From positions 358,840 through 422,839 of the forward strand of contig JAQGDQ010000186.1 in assembly GCA_030141605.1 (NCBI GenBank): DNA of 64,000 nucleotides, read 5' to 3'. The translations under genes were made by a program, and so were the position numbers. Source of the DNA: Tubiluchus corallicola. Lineage: Eukaryota > Priapulida > Priapulimorpha > Priapulimorphida > Tubiluchidae. Below are positions 11,079 through 22,371 of the stretch, piece after piece. Below the pieces are notes generated by a model that did not search any database, was not told the origin of the DNA, and saw only the letters and a list, made by a program, of their open reading frames with translations. Each line of letters begins with the position of its first letter. Position 1 is the first letter of the stretch.

Positions 11079-14000
11079 CTAATTGACTGTGACAGCAGCC
11101 CCTTGAAGATAAGTTTGCAAACACTTGGCAGCATCAGCAGCCAAGCCAGAACTAATTTTTCCAGTTACTTCTCCAGGATATGCAGTGCTTAGCTTGTGAA
11201 GTTGCTTAGCAAGATAGAGTTTGGCATCAAGAATTTTACCGTTAAAAGGATCCAGCTCTGACTTTCCTGCAAAAACCAAACGAGAGTAAGTAGTCTGGTA
11301 ACCTGCCACATCCTCCACTTCAATGAAGTGTTCATCGTCTGGTAGAGATTCATCTTGTGGAAGCTCAAATAAACCAATCAATGTCTGCAGAAGTGATGGC
11401 CACAAATTTGAGTAGTCTCCTTTAAATACTTCTGGACATTCTGTTAAAATCAAAGTCATGCCCACTGCACAGATTTTCCTTTCGATGTTGCCAGCTACTT
11501 TTTGTACGTCTGCTATATATAATCTCTCTAAGACCATGCCAAACATCTTAACTTGAATACTGTCAATAATTTGAATTAAAGCTGGTGCTCCTCGCAGCCA
11601 TGCAAACAGGCTGAAAAAAACTAGTAAGCCCTTCACATACTTTGTAGTCTTTGAACTAGTCAGCCTCTGGAAAAGTACTAAAAATACTTGCTTCAAATAA
11701 GGGTCCAAAAGCTCAGGGGAGATATGTTGTACAATGCTTGACATTAGGTAGAAACCCTCATGATCATTCGATTTAGAAGCTATTAACTTCTGGAAGATGC
11801 CAAGTAGCCCAGTTAGCTTTTCACCAGCCACAACACTGTCCTTGCCATGTTCAATAAAAGCTTGCAGGAGCCGTACTAAAGCAGGAATGTTTCCAGGGCG
11901 TTCCCATAAGACAGGTATCAACAAATGAGGATATAAAGCCATGTACGAATTTGGCACAGTATCTTTATGCATTTCCAAAAGCAATGACAAAATCTGGAAA
12001 ACATACGGAATAAATTCTTGACAATCCTGCGTAAGAATCTCCTGGAATGGAGGAAAGAGGGCATTCTCAAAATTGGTAACAGACTCCGGGTTTGTTGCGC
12101 ATGTCACCTTTATACACAGGCTCAGCGCTTCAAACAAATAATGATTAAAATGAGGCTTGCTGGGATTTTTAGAGACAGCAAGTAAGATTTGATTGAGTTT
12201 TGGAATAATGGCAGGAATGTAAGGAACAGCAGCTTCTTGTAGTAGTGACACGGTTCGCATTATTGCCTTCATAATGTACTCATTTTCACTAGATCCAGGT
12301 GAAGACAATGCATTGAAAAGACTGGATACTAAAGACTCGGCTACTGGATGCACATCTTCTTTTAGTATAAGTGCATGACCTTGCGGGGTTTTGACAGTGA
12401 AAAGTCGTTCCAAAGTATGTGCAGCATAGCTATGAACAACCACTGCTTGAGCACCAAGATATTTTACTAGTACTGGTAAGCAGCCTACAATTAATTCTTT
12501 GGGCAGTTGGTTTCTGAATGTCATAATATATTTGATACAGTCGGCCTTTAGTACAGGATGAGTGTTAATATTAGCAGCCTGAAGTTCGGGTGCTATAGTA
12601 CTAGTGAAAAAGTCAGCAACATTAACAAGACCGCTAGTTTGTGTTATACCGTGCTTTTGCGTTTGTGCTTTAGCTGCTACAGATGTCACTAAAAGGATGG
12701 CAGTGTCTTTGCATTTCCAATTTGCTGAGGAATCCTTGGCAAATTCTTGAAGCAATGCTTGAATGTACTGAGCAAAAATGTCTGTCACAGGTTTCTCAAA
12801 AAACTTGCAGAGAGCTCGAACTAAATCACAAGCTGACCTTCTCCTTGTATCAAAATCAGAACCCTCAATGTCTCTGCGAATATATTCTTCCGGGTTGTCT
12901 TCAAACTGTTCTTCATCAGCAGGTCTAACCTCAATGTTCGGTACTATTACTTTCTCGCAAATACTAGTTAATGTACTTTGGTTCTCAAATAAATGTTTGT
13001 AATGCTGCCTGTCAGCCACTGTAGCGAGAAACTGGATGGCATTGCTGACCAACAAATCATACTTTACCTGTGCTCCAGTATTAACAAGCAAATGCCACAC
13101 GGCTGTAACAAAACTAGGTAAGTAAGGTTTAAATTCTTCGTCATATTTCTGTGCATACATTGTGATGTTGTCACAGATCTGAGAACGCAGAGTTTCCAAC
13201 AACCCACACTCTGAGTCGTCTTCTGTATTCAGCAATTTATTGTTGATACTTAATAGGCTAAGAAATGCAGTCATCCACACCTCCATGTTATCCTCAAAAT
13301 ATTCCGGAAGATCCTGAAAATTAAGACTGTAGAAAAGCTTACATATCAAGACCAAAGAGCTAAAAATGACCTTCAGTGCAGCTGGGTCACTTGCATGCTC
13401 TTTGCTGAGTATCATCGTAGCCTTAAAAAGCTCTGTCAGCGGAGCAGCAAAGTTATCCAACACATACTTAATCTCCGTCCACAGTTCCTGTGATTTGAAT
13501 TCATGTCGATAACGTTTGAATAAAGAATGAGCCGTCTGAAGGACTCCATTAATGAGATGGAAATCACCACTTTGAAACTTAAACACCATGTCACCTAACA
13601 GGTGTGGCCATTTTTCTGGAAAGTCTTCTCGACCAATAATGCTGATAGCATCACTGAGCTGTCGCTGCAGTTGATCCGGGCTGTGTAACATTAATTCCAC
13701 AATTTCTGATTTAATGGCTTGTCTATCCAGCTCATGTATTTTGTCCGTACCTTCCTCGGTGACACGCCAATTCCGCTTTATAAAGTTTTTAAAAGTTATA
13801 GCTGAACTGATGCGCAAAGGCAATGCAACGTCTGATTTATTCACCAGGTGGAGGAGCAAAAGAGGATAATTCTGGTTACCTGCAAGAAGAATATTTTTTA
13901 TTATAAAAAGTGAACTAACTTTGAAATGGAATTAACTGACTTAATGCAATTATATTAGTCAAACGAAAACAAAACTACTTTGTAGGCATTCAACAATATT

Positions 14001-17000
14001 TTAAGTTTTTGTTAATGTTGTCAATAACAGTTAAAAATAATCTCTATGGCAGTGAGAAACAACTTTACTTGCATTAATTTTCACATTTCTCTTCAAAACT
14101 TTTAGGCACATCAGTATTGTCATAAGGTGCTTTTTTAACAAATTTACACAAATTCAGCACAATGAAATTTATTTTACAAAACCAAAACATTTTACAAAAC
14201 AATGTGTTTACATTCAAGTGTAGTTTTGATTGTAGGCCAGCAACAGTTTCAGCTTAGTATCAATTAGGCTTAGAGAGGTCTCAGCCCATTTGCGGTGGTT
14301 TCCATTCAGCCCAAGTATACTACTAACCTTGTATATTTTCATGTAATGTAATGCCCTATTTCCAGTTTCTACTTTTCAAATAGTCAATTTGCTTTCACCA
14401 AAATCCCAACTGTTCAGTGCCCCAATGTCCTGATGCTCAATTTATAATATGATTATTAATTATTGATCAATTTTATATACATAGATTTCATAATTAGACG
14501 ACATACTGATTCTGATTTGGAGGAAGCAAAACTTAACTTTACTGGTCTAACCCAATCTTACAACTCTCTGCTCGCTCTACTTAACTGCCGACAGATGGCA
14601 GCACTATAAAGTATATAGCCTAGATGGCCCAATAGTAAGATTGTCCAATTAGCCTCGTTTCCCATCCTGCTATATTGGGCATTCTAGCCCAAAACCAGAT
14701 CAAACCACATTTTTTAAAAATGGCACCTATTGTTCTGCCAAGCACTCGGAAATTGGGATTATAAAACATATACCATAACCCGGGGTGATTCGGAGAAGTT
14801 TTTCACGATTAATTTTTCTGAACATTAATAAAAAGTGAACTATGTTTCACTACAACATTGTGTTTTTAAACTAATATCACACAGAGTTTCAATGTAGTAG
14901 ATTTAATTTTAACCTAGTCTTTTTTTATTTAAAAACATATACAAAAACCCCAGATACTTTGGGCGTCTCAGATACCCTATTGATTTAATGGATTACCCAT
15001 GTATTTAAACATTAAACAAGTGTGTGATGGATACAGTTACCCCTTTTAAAGAAATTGTAAAGCCAACAGCACTACAACACAAAACACATTACTATCTGTT
15101 AAAACATGTACAACACGCTGTATCAGCATGCAAAGCCGGCTGACTCCAGATTTACATAATTTCTGATTTTTGCAATGTCTATATAGAGTTGAATATGGTA
15201 CACCATATCAACTGTCTGCCCTTGTAGTATGCTACTTGTTCTTACAACATTTACTGTGTCGCGCATAACATCTTTTCATTCTTTTCAATTTTTCAATTTG
15301 TCTGATATGAGCAACTGCCAGGTTCTCGGTGATAATTTCTCACATTTCTGTTGCTTGTCATAAAAATTAGATGCCTATTTCCACTAGACAAAAATTATGG
15401 GGTATCAAAACACTGCATCTAAATCTAATTTTTTGTTATATTGGCCTGTATAACAGATTAGTGCAAAGATTCAATGCTGTATTATATTTAATAATTGTGT
15501 TCACTTACTACCTGTACAAATGGCATAGGAAAAATGGCACAAATGGAAAAATAGGAAAAAATTACACGCTTATAAAATACGACTTTAGGATTAGTTTTAC
15601 CATATGGGGTAAATTATTTTTATCTTTGCCATTGAAGGAAGATATACTCCAATGCTGTTTGTTTGGTTGGTAGCTTTTCGTCAGTTATATAGCAGTAAGC
15701 CTATTACACAAAAGCTACTTAACAGGTTTCCACGAAACTTTGTGAAGAAAATGAAAAGGGGACAAAAAAGATGCATTTTGAAGCAGATTCCTGGATGGGG
15801 GAGGGGTGAAAACTGACAACTGCTGAAATGAATGTTTTTTCCTTTGTCCTTTTTTTCACAAGACTTGACCAACATGCACCAAAAATATCCATGGAAAACT
15901 GTTAGGGCGTCTCAGGGGAATGTCACTGCTCTTTGGAAAAAGGAGGGTATGGCTACAAGATAGCGTAGCTGATTCTTTTTTACTATCTCCGCCAGTTAAA
16001 ACAACTACGAGTTAGTTCCAGGTTCCATTTTGGGAAATTCTCGCTTGGAAGACAGTGTGTAACACTGTCTATAACCTTTGGTTACACAAATATACAGCCT
16101 CATAAGCTAACTTCAATTATAAATACTGGGGATGTCTATAACCTTTGGTTACACAAATATACAGCCTCATAAGCTAACTTCAATTATAAATACTGGGGAT
16201 GTACCAGATCTCAAGATCTGGAAATTTCAATGGATCCATTAAAATGTTGGTCAGATTTTGCACTGTTTGTAGTTTTATTTTTCTAAGTGAAAAACTACTG
16301 ACTACAGGCTATGAAAAAAATGACAACAGATAAGAAAAAATATACAGAACAGTTTAATTACCTAAATAGTCTTCATTTTTAAAGAATTTCTATTTTCTAT
16401 CGAGATCTTCGGAAATCTGTAATGCAATGCTTGTAGTGCAAGCAAAAACTAGCAATATTCACGTTTTGAGGACTTGCAACAAATTGGAACGAAGTTACTT
16501 TTCAGTGTGGAAGAAATTGGTGAAAAATAAAATATGTGAATGCATTAAACAGGGGGAAAGAAAAGATACAAATAAAAAAACTTTGAGTTATGAAGATGAG
16601 CATGTAAAAAACAAAGTGAATGTAATGAAATCAGAAGTGAGAGAGGTATATGAATACTGCGGTGGTTAAATGTAACTACAAGAGTTCTTTCAAAGAAAAT
16701 TTAAAATTGCTACTGCACAAAAAAGAGAATGATACTACACAGCATTTGTTGGAATGTAAAGTAATGAAGAAAATATAGCCTAACAACTAGTGATGGGTGA
16801 TTTTGAAATTTACTAATATGATTACAATCTTGTTCTTGTAATTCGATGTCACGAAAAATCTTTGCAGCAATTTTTTAGTGTTTTATCCATACTTTTCAAT
16901 CATTGCAACAGTGAAATATAGCCTGTAAACTTCTTCATGGCTTTTGTCGCTGTCTGCCATTTTCGTACTCGCAAACTATTTTTACAGACACGCATATACC

Positions 17001-20000
17001 TTAACTACTCGATTACTATGTCAAATACACACGTCACGTGAAAATAAATAAGAAGTCCCAGCTTGCAACACTGTGGTTTGCAATTGTGTGCATTGTGTAA
17101 GGTGAGAAAAACGAAGAAAAAATGCAAGAATTCAGTTTATTTGTGCTAAAACACAGCCTTTTAGTCAATATTTTGCCATCGATTAACTAAATTACTGCCT
17201 AATTGCCGATTATGTCGATTTATGTTGTAATGCAAATTAATCTATTAATCGCCCATCACTACTAACAACAAAATTTTAAATGAAGACTTCATTAAATCTG
17301 AACAGGAGACTGATGAAGAAGCAATTTACAAGAAGTAATTTACTATATAAAAGAAGCAATGGAGTTTAGATAATGAAGAGGTTTTGAACTCAAGCTGCCC
17401 AAAGACGACTAAACAAGAAGTTGAAAAAGAAATTTGTGATTAATACCTTGCACATTTTATCTATATTTAAAGGAGTTAATGGAGTCTGTTAATTCACAGA
17501 GTGAGCATAGCGAAGGCCATGACCACGAAGTAGCACGCAGAGACAGTACTATTTCCACAAAAATGTCTGCTAAAAATTTAAAGCTGTAAAAGCAGCTTTA
17601 AAATTGTAAAATTATAACTTTCCAGGAACTGTAAAATTTCCAGTAAAAGCATAGTTTGGCAGCTTTTTAGTTTAGATCAAGCACGGATCAAGAGTTCAAA
17701 ATTACAGTACATCAACGTTTGTAGTGTTTCCACTCAAAATTACTCAGTGAACCCGAAAATAGACAGGCAAGCCAACACATCAGGGCTAAAGAAATGCAAT
17801 GTGTGCTTGTTTAGGAAAAACAAACATCCAGAAGTCAGCAGTTATGGTTTTCTAATTATTCACACATCCTGAATCTCCATTTCGTGAGGATCATGTTGAT
17901 ACCAAGCTCTTCACCCTATGTTATTTCTAAAAGTGAGATAATCTACATTAAATTTGAAGTACAAACCTTAAAAAAATTGTTGTTAAAGTTAGCCATTGCT
18001 TTTCGTCGCATTTCTACAAAACACTACAAAATACGTTAGCAAACGTACAAAGGGTTGGTTGCTATGGACTTTGGAAGAACACATTGAAGTTATGCTTAAA
18101 TCCAGTAGATGGCTCTTCCAGAGGAAGACCTGGGCTTGGTAACAGAAAAACACCAAGCACAATTACTGCTTCTATGAGCTACTATCAGAGTTTGAAGACA
18201 CAATAAATTTTTTTCATTGTAGTCCTTTTTTCTAGCCATAGAAATTGGTACGGGGTCATAAAATTGGTACCGGGTATTTTTGAACATTTTCTTAATGATT
18301 TGAAGCTAGAATACAAAAGTCGAGTATCTTCATTGTTTGCTTTTATAAAAAAACAAAAAATGGCATTTCACCAAATTTTTGGTGCCTTCTACTTTGAAGC
18401 ACAATAACATAGTTTTTAATTACGCCGACTTACCGACGGTTTTGTTTTTCAAGCATACAAATATCATTTACATTAATTTGCAGATCCAGATCGGGATCCA
18501 AAACCGGCAAAACTGGATCCGTTGCATCCCTAGTAAATATGTATATCCGCCAGTTTATTATACCATTGCCAAACGGAAAAGAAATGTAGACAAATACTAT
18601 GTGAAATGTCCATGCATTGTTGATTTTAATTCTGCTTAAAGTCTATATGACACTTATACAGGTATATTTTTGTATGTTTATCTTTATTTTATGTTTTTTA
18701 ATGGAAGAATCTGACGAACATGTTTAGCATTTTTCGACCTTGGCAGAAGTTTGCTTCCTAGTTTTCTAGTTTTATTATAGAAATTATTTGAATCAAAATA
18801 ACATGTGTACCATTTTTTCTCTGTGTCACTTTTACTATGCCATTTTTACCTACATTCGTGTGGTACCACATGTATTGAAAACTGAAAATTTTACAGCATA
18901 AAAATATAATTACCCAAGCCAACCAAAACATATCTGTTTCACTCATGAGATCGAAGTCGCCCCAATTTACGGTATCTATCTAGAGTAATAGGCAGGCAAT
19001 TGTTTAGGGTTTGAAACGTCAAATGAAATATATGACACCACCTTGCAAGTTACACATGCTTTTAATTGTTTTGTTCTTACATTCTATTTCAACTGATCTA
19101 GGTAAAATGAAATAAGATAGCAATCAATGAATTGCTGGTATAACTAGATTCTGTGTAATGTTTTTACGCATGTGAATTCTCTTTAAGCTTCAAGTCAACT
19201 TGTCCATGCTGCTGGTGTTTGGACTTCTTTCCCAGTTCTTCAAATGATGGTCAGCATAATGTAGAACAGTGGTTGTAGTCACTCACTCACCTGTCATCTG
19301 ATAAAAGTGCTTGTAAAAAAGACACAGTACCATGCAGCTCAATTTCTCCTTCCAAAGAAATATAAAATTTCCCAAAAGCTCCAAGTTCTCCACCACCAAA
19401 GACACTTTTCTACATGGTGTTTGACAGTGAGCAAAAATGGCCACTTTTAGCCTTGAAAAGCCATTCCTAGAGGAACTCGGTGGGGTTTCGTACCAGTGTT
19501 TGACAGGGCTACAGAGGTCTTAGAGGAGAAATTTTCAGCTCTTTAGAAAAGGGAGCAACTATGCTACACTGTGACGTGAGTTTGTTTTATAAATGTCTCT
19601 ATCAGGATAAAGGGCTACCAGTTAATTAGGAGAAGCTTCTTTCTGCACAACCCTGTATTCGCCACTGTGGGTGATCTGAACCAGTATCAGATGTCTTTGT
19701 AAATATCATCACTACTAGTTAAACGATAGCCACTGCTCTGCACTATGCTGGCTATTATCTGGAGAACTGGGAAAGAGATCCATCCACTGGCAGAATGAAC
19801 AAGTCGACTCATCATCAGAAGAGCATGAAGAAAATTTACAAGAAAATCAAATGAAGAAAAGCGAAGACCTATTGATACAGGTATTGCGAGGATAATACAC
19901 AAAATGCTTAAGTTAATGCAAACAGTAACACACACAACATTGCAAATCATCTTTTTTCTTTGTCATGCGATTAGATTAGATTAAAGTAGATTATTTATTA

Positions 20001-20299
20001 TATACAATGCCAGTGTGTACATGTACATACAGCATATGTAACATATAACTTATAAACTATATCATCATTACTTAGTAACAGGTTTAAAATAAAAGGAATC
20101 TGTGTAATTCCCATAAAGAAATTGATCATATTTAACATCAGTAGATTCAATTTGATTAACAAGTAATCTAATAGTGTAACTTCTAACCTTCCACAGACTC
20201 CAAAAACTTTTCAGCTTTTCTGCGTTCCTGAGCATCGGGAGACAGAGTGCTTTGAAGGTAATTTCCTAATGTTGTTAAATTTTCTTGGCTAAGCTCCAT
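11079..20299 (-). CDS. CSE1L: Exportin-2 (CAS), complete, two coding exons
   Basis: Exportin-2 is the importin-beta-family exportin that returns importin-alpha to the cytoplasm with RanGTP. Exon 1 is 20299-20188 (MELSQENLTTLGNYLQ...KAEKFLESVE) and exon 2 is 13879-11079; the split glycine codon (G/GT) is restored exactly across GT-AG, giving 970 aa against 971 in human. The N-terminal importin-beta domain is clear (NQNYPLLLL, SAITFKNFIKRNW), followed by the Cse1 HEAT repeats (QLSDAISIIGREDFPEKWP, QSGDFHLINGVLQTAHSLFK) and the CAS/CSE C-terminal domain. The start is chosen because MELS aligns with the family N-terminus. The single 6.3-kb intron is unusual: vertebrate CSE1L has over 20 introns, and the two neighbouring genes here are intron-rich. 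The 2.8-kb second exon suggests intron loss. The plus-strand frames inside it are shadows. Confidence 0.97.
16066..16199. repeat. Perfect 67-bp tandem duplication
   Basis: Two adjacent copies (16066-16132 and 16133-16199), starting tgtctataacctttggttac and ending tactgggga, read identically, and the first bases of a third copy follow. Lack of divergence implies a recent duplication or an assembly artefact. Confidence 0.9.
16788..17261. mobile_element. hAT-like MITE with perfect 8-bp target duplication
   Basis: The termini are TAGTGATGGGTGATT and, on the opposite strand, TAGTGATGGGCGATT. The octamer ctaacaac is found immediately before (16780-16787) and after (17262-17269) the element, a perfect 8-bp target-site duplication that fixes both boundaries. 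The 474-bp body has no recognisable transposase. It lies within the CSE1L intron. Confidence 0.92.
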
Positions 20300-20317
20300 T
20301 TTGGCAGTTCGAAATTA
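20188..20317 (-). promoter_or_regulatory. CSE1L first coding exon with acceptor-like site upstream of the ATG
   Basis: On the minus strand tttatttatttctttgacaag ends at 20318, and the ATG (20299) follows 18 nt later. A pyrimidine-rich tract ending in AG so close to the start codon looks like a 3' splice site, used either by a 5'UTR intron or by spliced-leader trans-splicing. Only the motif is seen; its use is inference. Confidence 0.4.
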
Positions 20318-20637
20318 CTTGTCAAAGAAATAAATAAATGATTAAAGTTTCACCGAGATTATATTACACCAAGCACGCATTACGCAGATTTCTACCGCAA
20401 TGACCGCAATCATATAAAAGTGCCGATGGCTTGGATAGGACTAAGACCCGCGGTTTTTAGTTTTAGTCTCTCCTTTCCATACGGCATATGCACGCTCCTT
20501 GAACCGTAGCCTTGAGCAAATATTTCAATTCATTTTAATCAATTTTATTTAGACCCAGCCATAGGACAAAGCAAACGGCACATAATAGACTAACACTAGA
20601 GCAAGCAAAAGGGGTGCTAGAAACTAAATTAAATGCT

Positions 20638-20829
20638 TATAGTTAAAATAAAACAACTTTATTAAAACTTTTACTTTACATAGTTAAAACCATTTCAAAC
20701 GTTTCGACTACTGCTGTCATTATCAGTGGTAAAAGTGATGATGATGACAGCAGTAGTCTGTCGAAGCCGTTGGCATGATTTTAACTATGCAAAGTGAAAT
20801 TTTAACAAAACTGTGTTGTTTTGACTATA
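20638..20829. repeat. Foldback palindrome (MITE-like)
   Basis: Arms of about 90 bp are imperfect reverse complements: the left begins tatagttaaaataaaacaac and the right, read backwards, tatagtcaaaacaacacag; both contain cgac...actactgctgtcat around a short loop. TA borders fit a TA-target foldback MITE. It lies between the divergent CSE1L and GTF2H4 starts. Confidence 0.75.
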
Positions 20830-21287
20830 AATGTTTCTAAGTGCCTGTAATAAAAAAACAAATTAAATATGTTGCACGTGACTGAAAAATAATTACAAGA
20901 GTCAGTTTAAGACCCAAAAATGCATGGAAATTGCCAGAAATAGTGCAGATCGCAATGGACACAAGGAAGAGAAGAGGACTAGAGATAAAGCTGCAAAAAG
21001 AACAATAAAAGAAAATGGATTAAAATATAATCGTGTTACTTGTGTCTGCACAGGACATTGCTCTCTAGTGCCTGTTTGATTATCTGGTAGGTAATGTGGG
21101 CACCAAGGAAAGAACGAAACAACAAAATTATAGCTGGCGACAGAATTCCCTTGTGGAATTCCACAAAGAAAATTCCTCATGAGGTGTTTGTGTGCATTGA
21201 AACTATAAAACAACGCATTCCATTTTCGAAAAAGTGCTACAAGAAATTTTTCCTGGAAAAAATTTGCAGCACTTTCTCACTCCTCAG

Positions 21288-21718
21288 TAAGGATGAGCAT
21301 CAAACGATCGAGTTCGAGTCGAATTCGAACGTTGGAATTCAATTCGAACGAGGTTTTTTGTTCGAATTTGTTTCAAACGTAAAACTATAGATTCGAATAA
21401 TGCAGCACTTCAATCACATATGTCCTTTATCATTAAAACGATTGAAACATCACAGCATAATTTAGCTGTGATTTCTGTGCACAATTTTAAACAAATTACA
21501 TGTATTAGTGGTTGTACTGCAGAACAAAATCGAGCAACATGCATGATATTCATAAGACTATTTTTTTCTGCTGGTGTGAAAATTTGTTCAAAAATCTCTC
21601 AATCTCAATTCAAATTCGATTCGAAATACTGAAGTTTGGTTCGATTCGAATTCGACAATCACAAATTGGATCAATTCAAATTTGCTTTCTAGTAGACTAA
21701 GTAGAGAATGCTCAACCC
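21288..21718. mobile_element. Probable hAT-like element with TTCGAA-rich termini
   Basis: The left end reads AAGGATGAGCATCAAACG followed by repeated attcgaa motifs, and the right end ends in tcgaattcg...aatgctcaaccct, so AGGGTTGAGCATT faces AAGGATGAGCATC. Termini of the form RGGATGAGC plus TTCGAATTCG are common in hAT elements. A clear target-site duplication was not found, so the boundaries are approximate. Confidence 0.5.
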
Positions 21719-22321
21719 TCTTCCTGCGAAAATAACCTTAAAGGAAAGCCTTGATTGTATAAACATTAGTTCAATAATAAAGAACACTCTAAATTATTGA
21801 AAACTACAATAGCTTTTTTAAATCAAAGCTTAGGTTAAAAAATAATTACCTCGATACACAAATTTTGTTAAACTTTCAGAGTTACGTGCGGCTCAGTGAA
21901 TCTACTAAAATTGGCAATGGTGCCTTTTTGTCACATTCGCACGGCCGACAAATAGAAGGTAGTACTGTGATAACCATGATCATGAACTCAGTGCTAGTTT
22001 CTGACGTCATATGACGTAGAGCTCATTTTTGTGACATCACGCCTTTAAGCAGTTCTGTAACCCTTACACAAACGTGCTTGACGCGCAAGGGAAGATGTCT
22101 GCCATTGCACAAACTGTGGTTAGTTTCTGACGTAAGCAATAACTGTGTTCGGTTAACTTCCTAAGCTAATTATTTAAACATAAGAAACAATTGGTAACTT
22201 TTATAGGCAAGAATATGTAAATTTTGGACAGTGAATTGAAATGGGATGGAGTGTAAACAATCGTCCGGTTTTTCTTTAACAAATTTGTTCTATGGCTGTT
22301 GGCGTGGTGGCACAACAGATA

Positions 22322-22371
22322 GTGCGCTGTTTCCTTTCTTGAATTTCACAATCACTTGAGCAGTAAAGAAT
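22322..22371 (+). promoter_or_regulatory. Acceptor-like site upstream of GTF2H4 start
   Basis: The pyrimidine-rich tract tttcctttcttgaatttcac is followed by acttgagcag ending at 22363, only 8 nt before the ATG at 22372. It could be the acceptor of a 5'UTR intron or a trans-splice site. This is motif evidence only. Confidence 0.35.

Larger units (their letters stand above)
13880..20187. other. Single large intron of CSE1L
   Basis: The intron is bounded by GT (minus strand, 20187) and AG (13880). It contains a perfect 67-bp tandem duplication (16066-16199) and a hAT-like MITE with an intact target-site duplication (16788-17261). Near 18515-18537 the sequence ggatccgttgcatccctagta resembles one hAT terminus, but its partner was not found. 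Short frames inside show no recognisable similarity to known proteins, so no nested gene is claimed. Confidence 0.85.
20318..22363. other. Divergent intergenic region between CSE1L and GTF2H4
   Basis: About 2 kb separates the two opposed starts, and promoters or outrons for both genes must lie here. It also holds a foldback palindrome (20638-20829) and an inverted-repeat element rich in TTCGAA motifs (21288-21718). No TATA box or CpG-rich promoter is obvious. The overlapping frames around 20902-21700 show no protein similarity that can be recognised. Confidence 0.6.

Noticed and set aside
12683-13002. Plus-strand open frames of 74-81 codons opposite CSE1L
   Set aside because: They lie wholly inside the strongly conserved CSE1L exon on the other strand and resemble nothing; they are shadows.
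18481-18540. Single hAT-like terminus (gttgcatccctagta)
   Set aside because: No matching opposite terminus or target duplication was found, so boundaries cannot be given.
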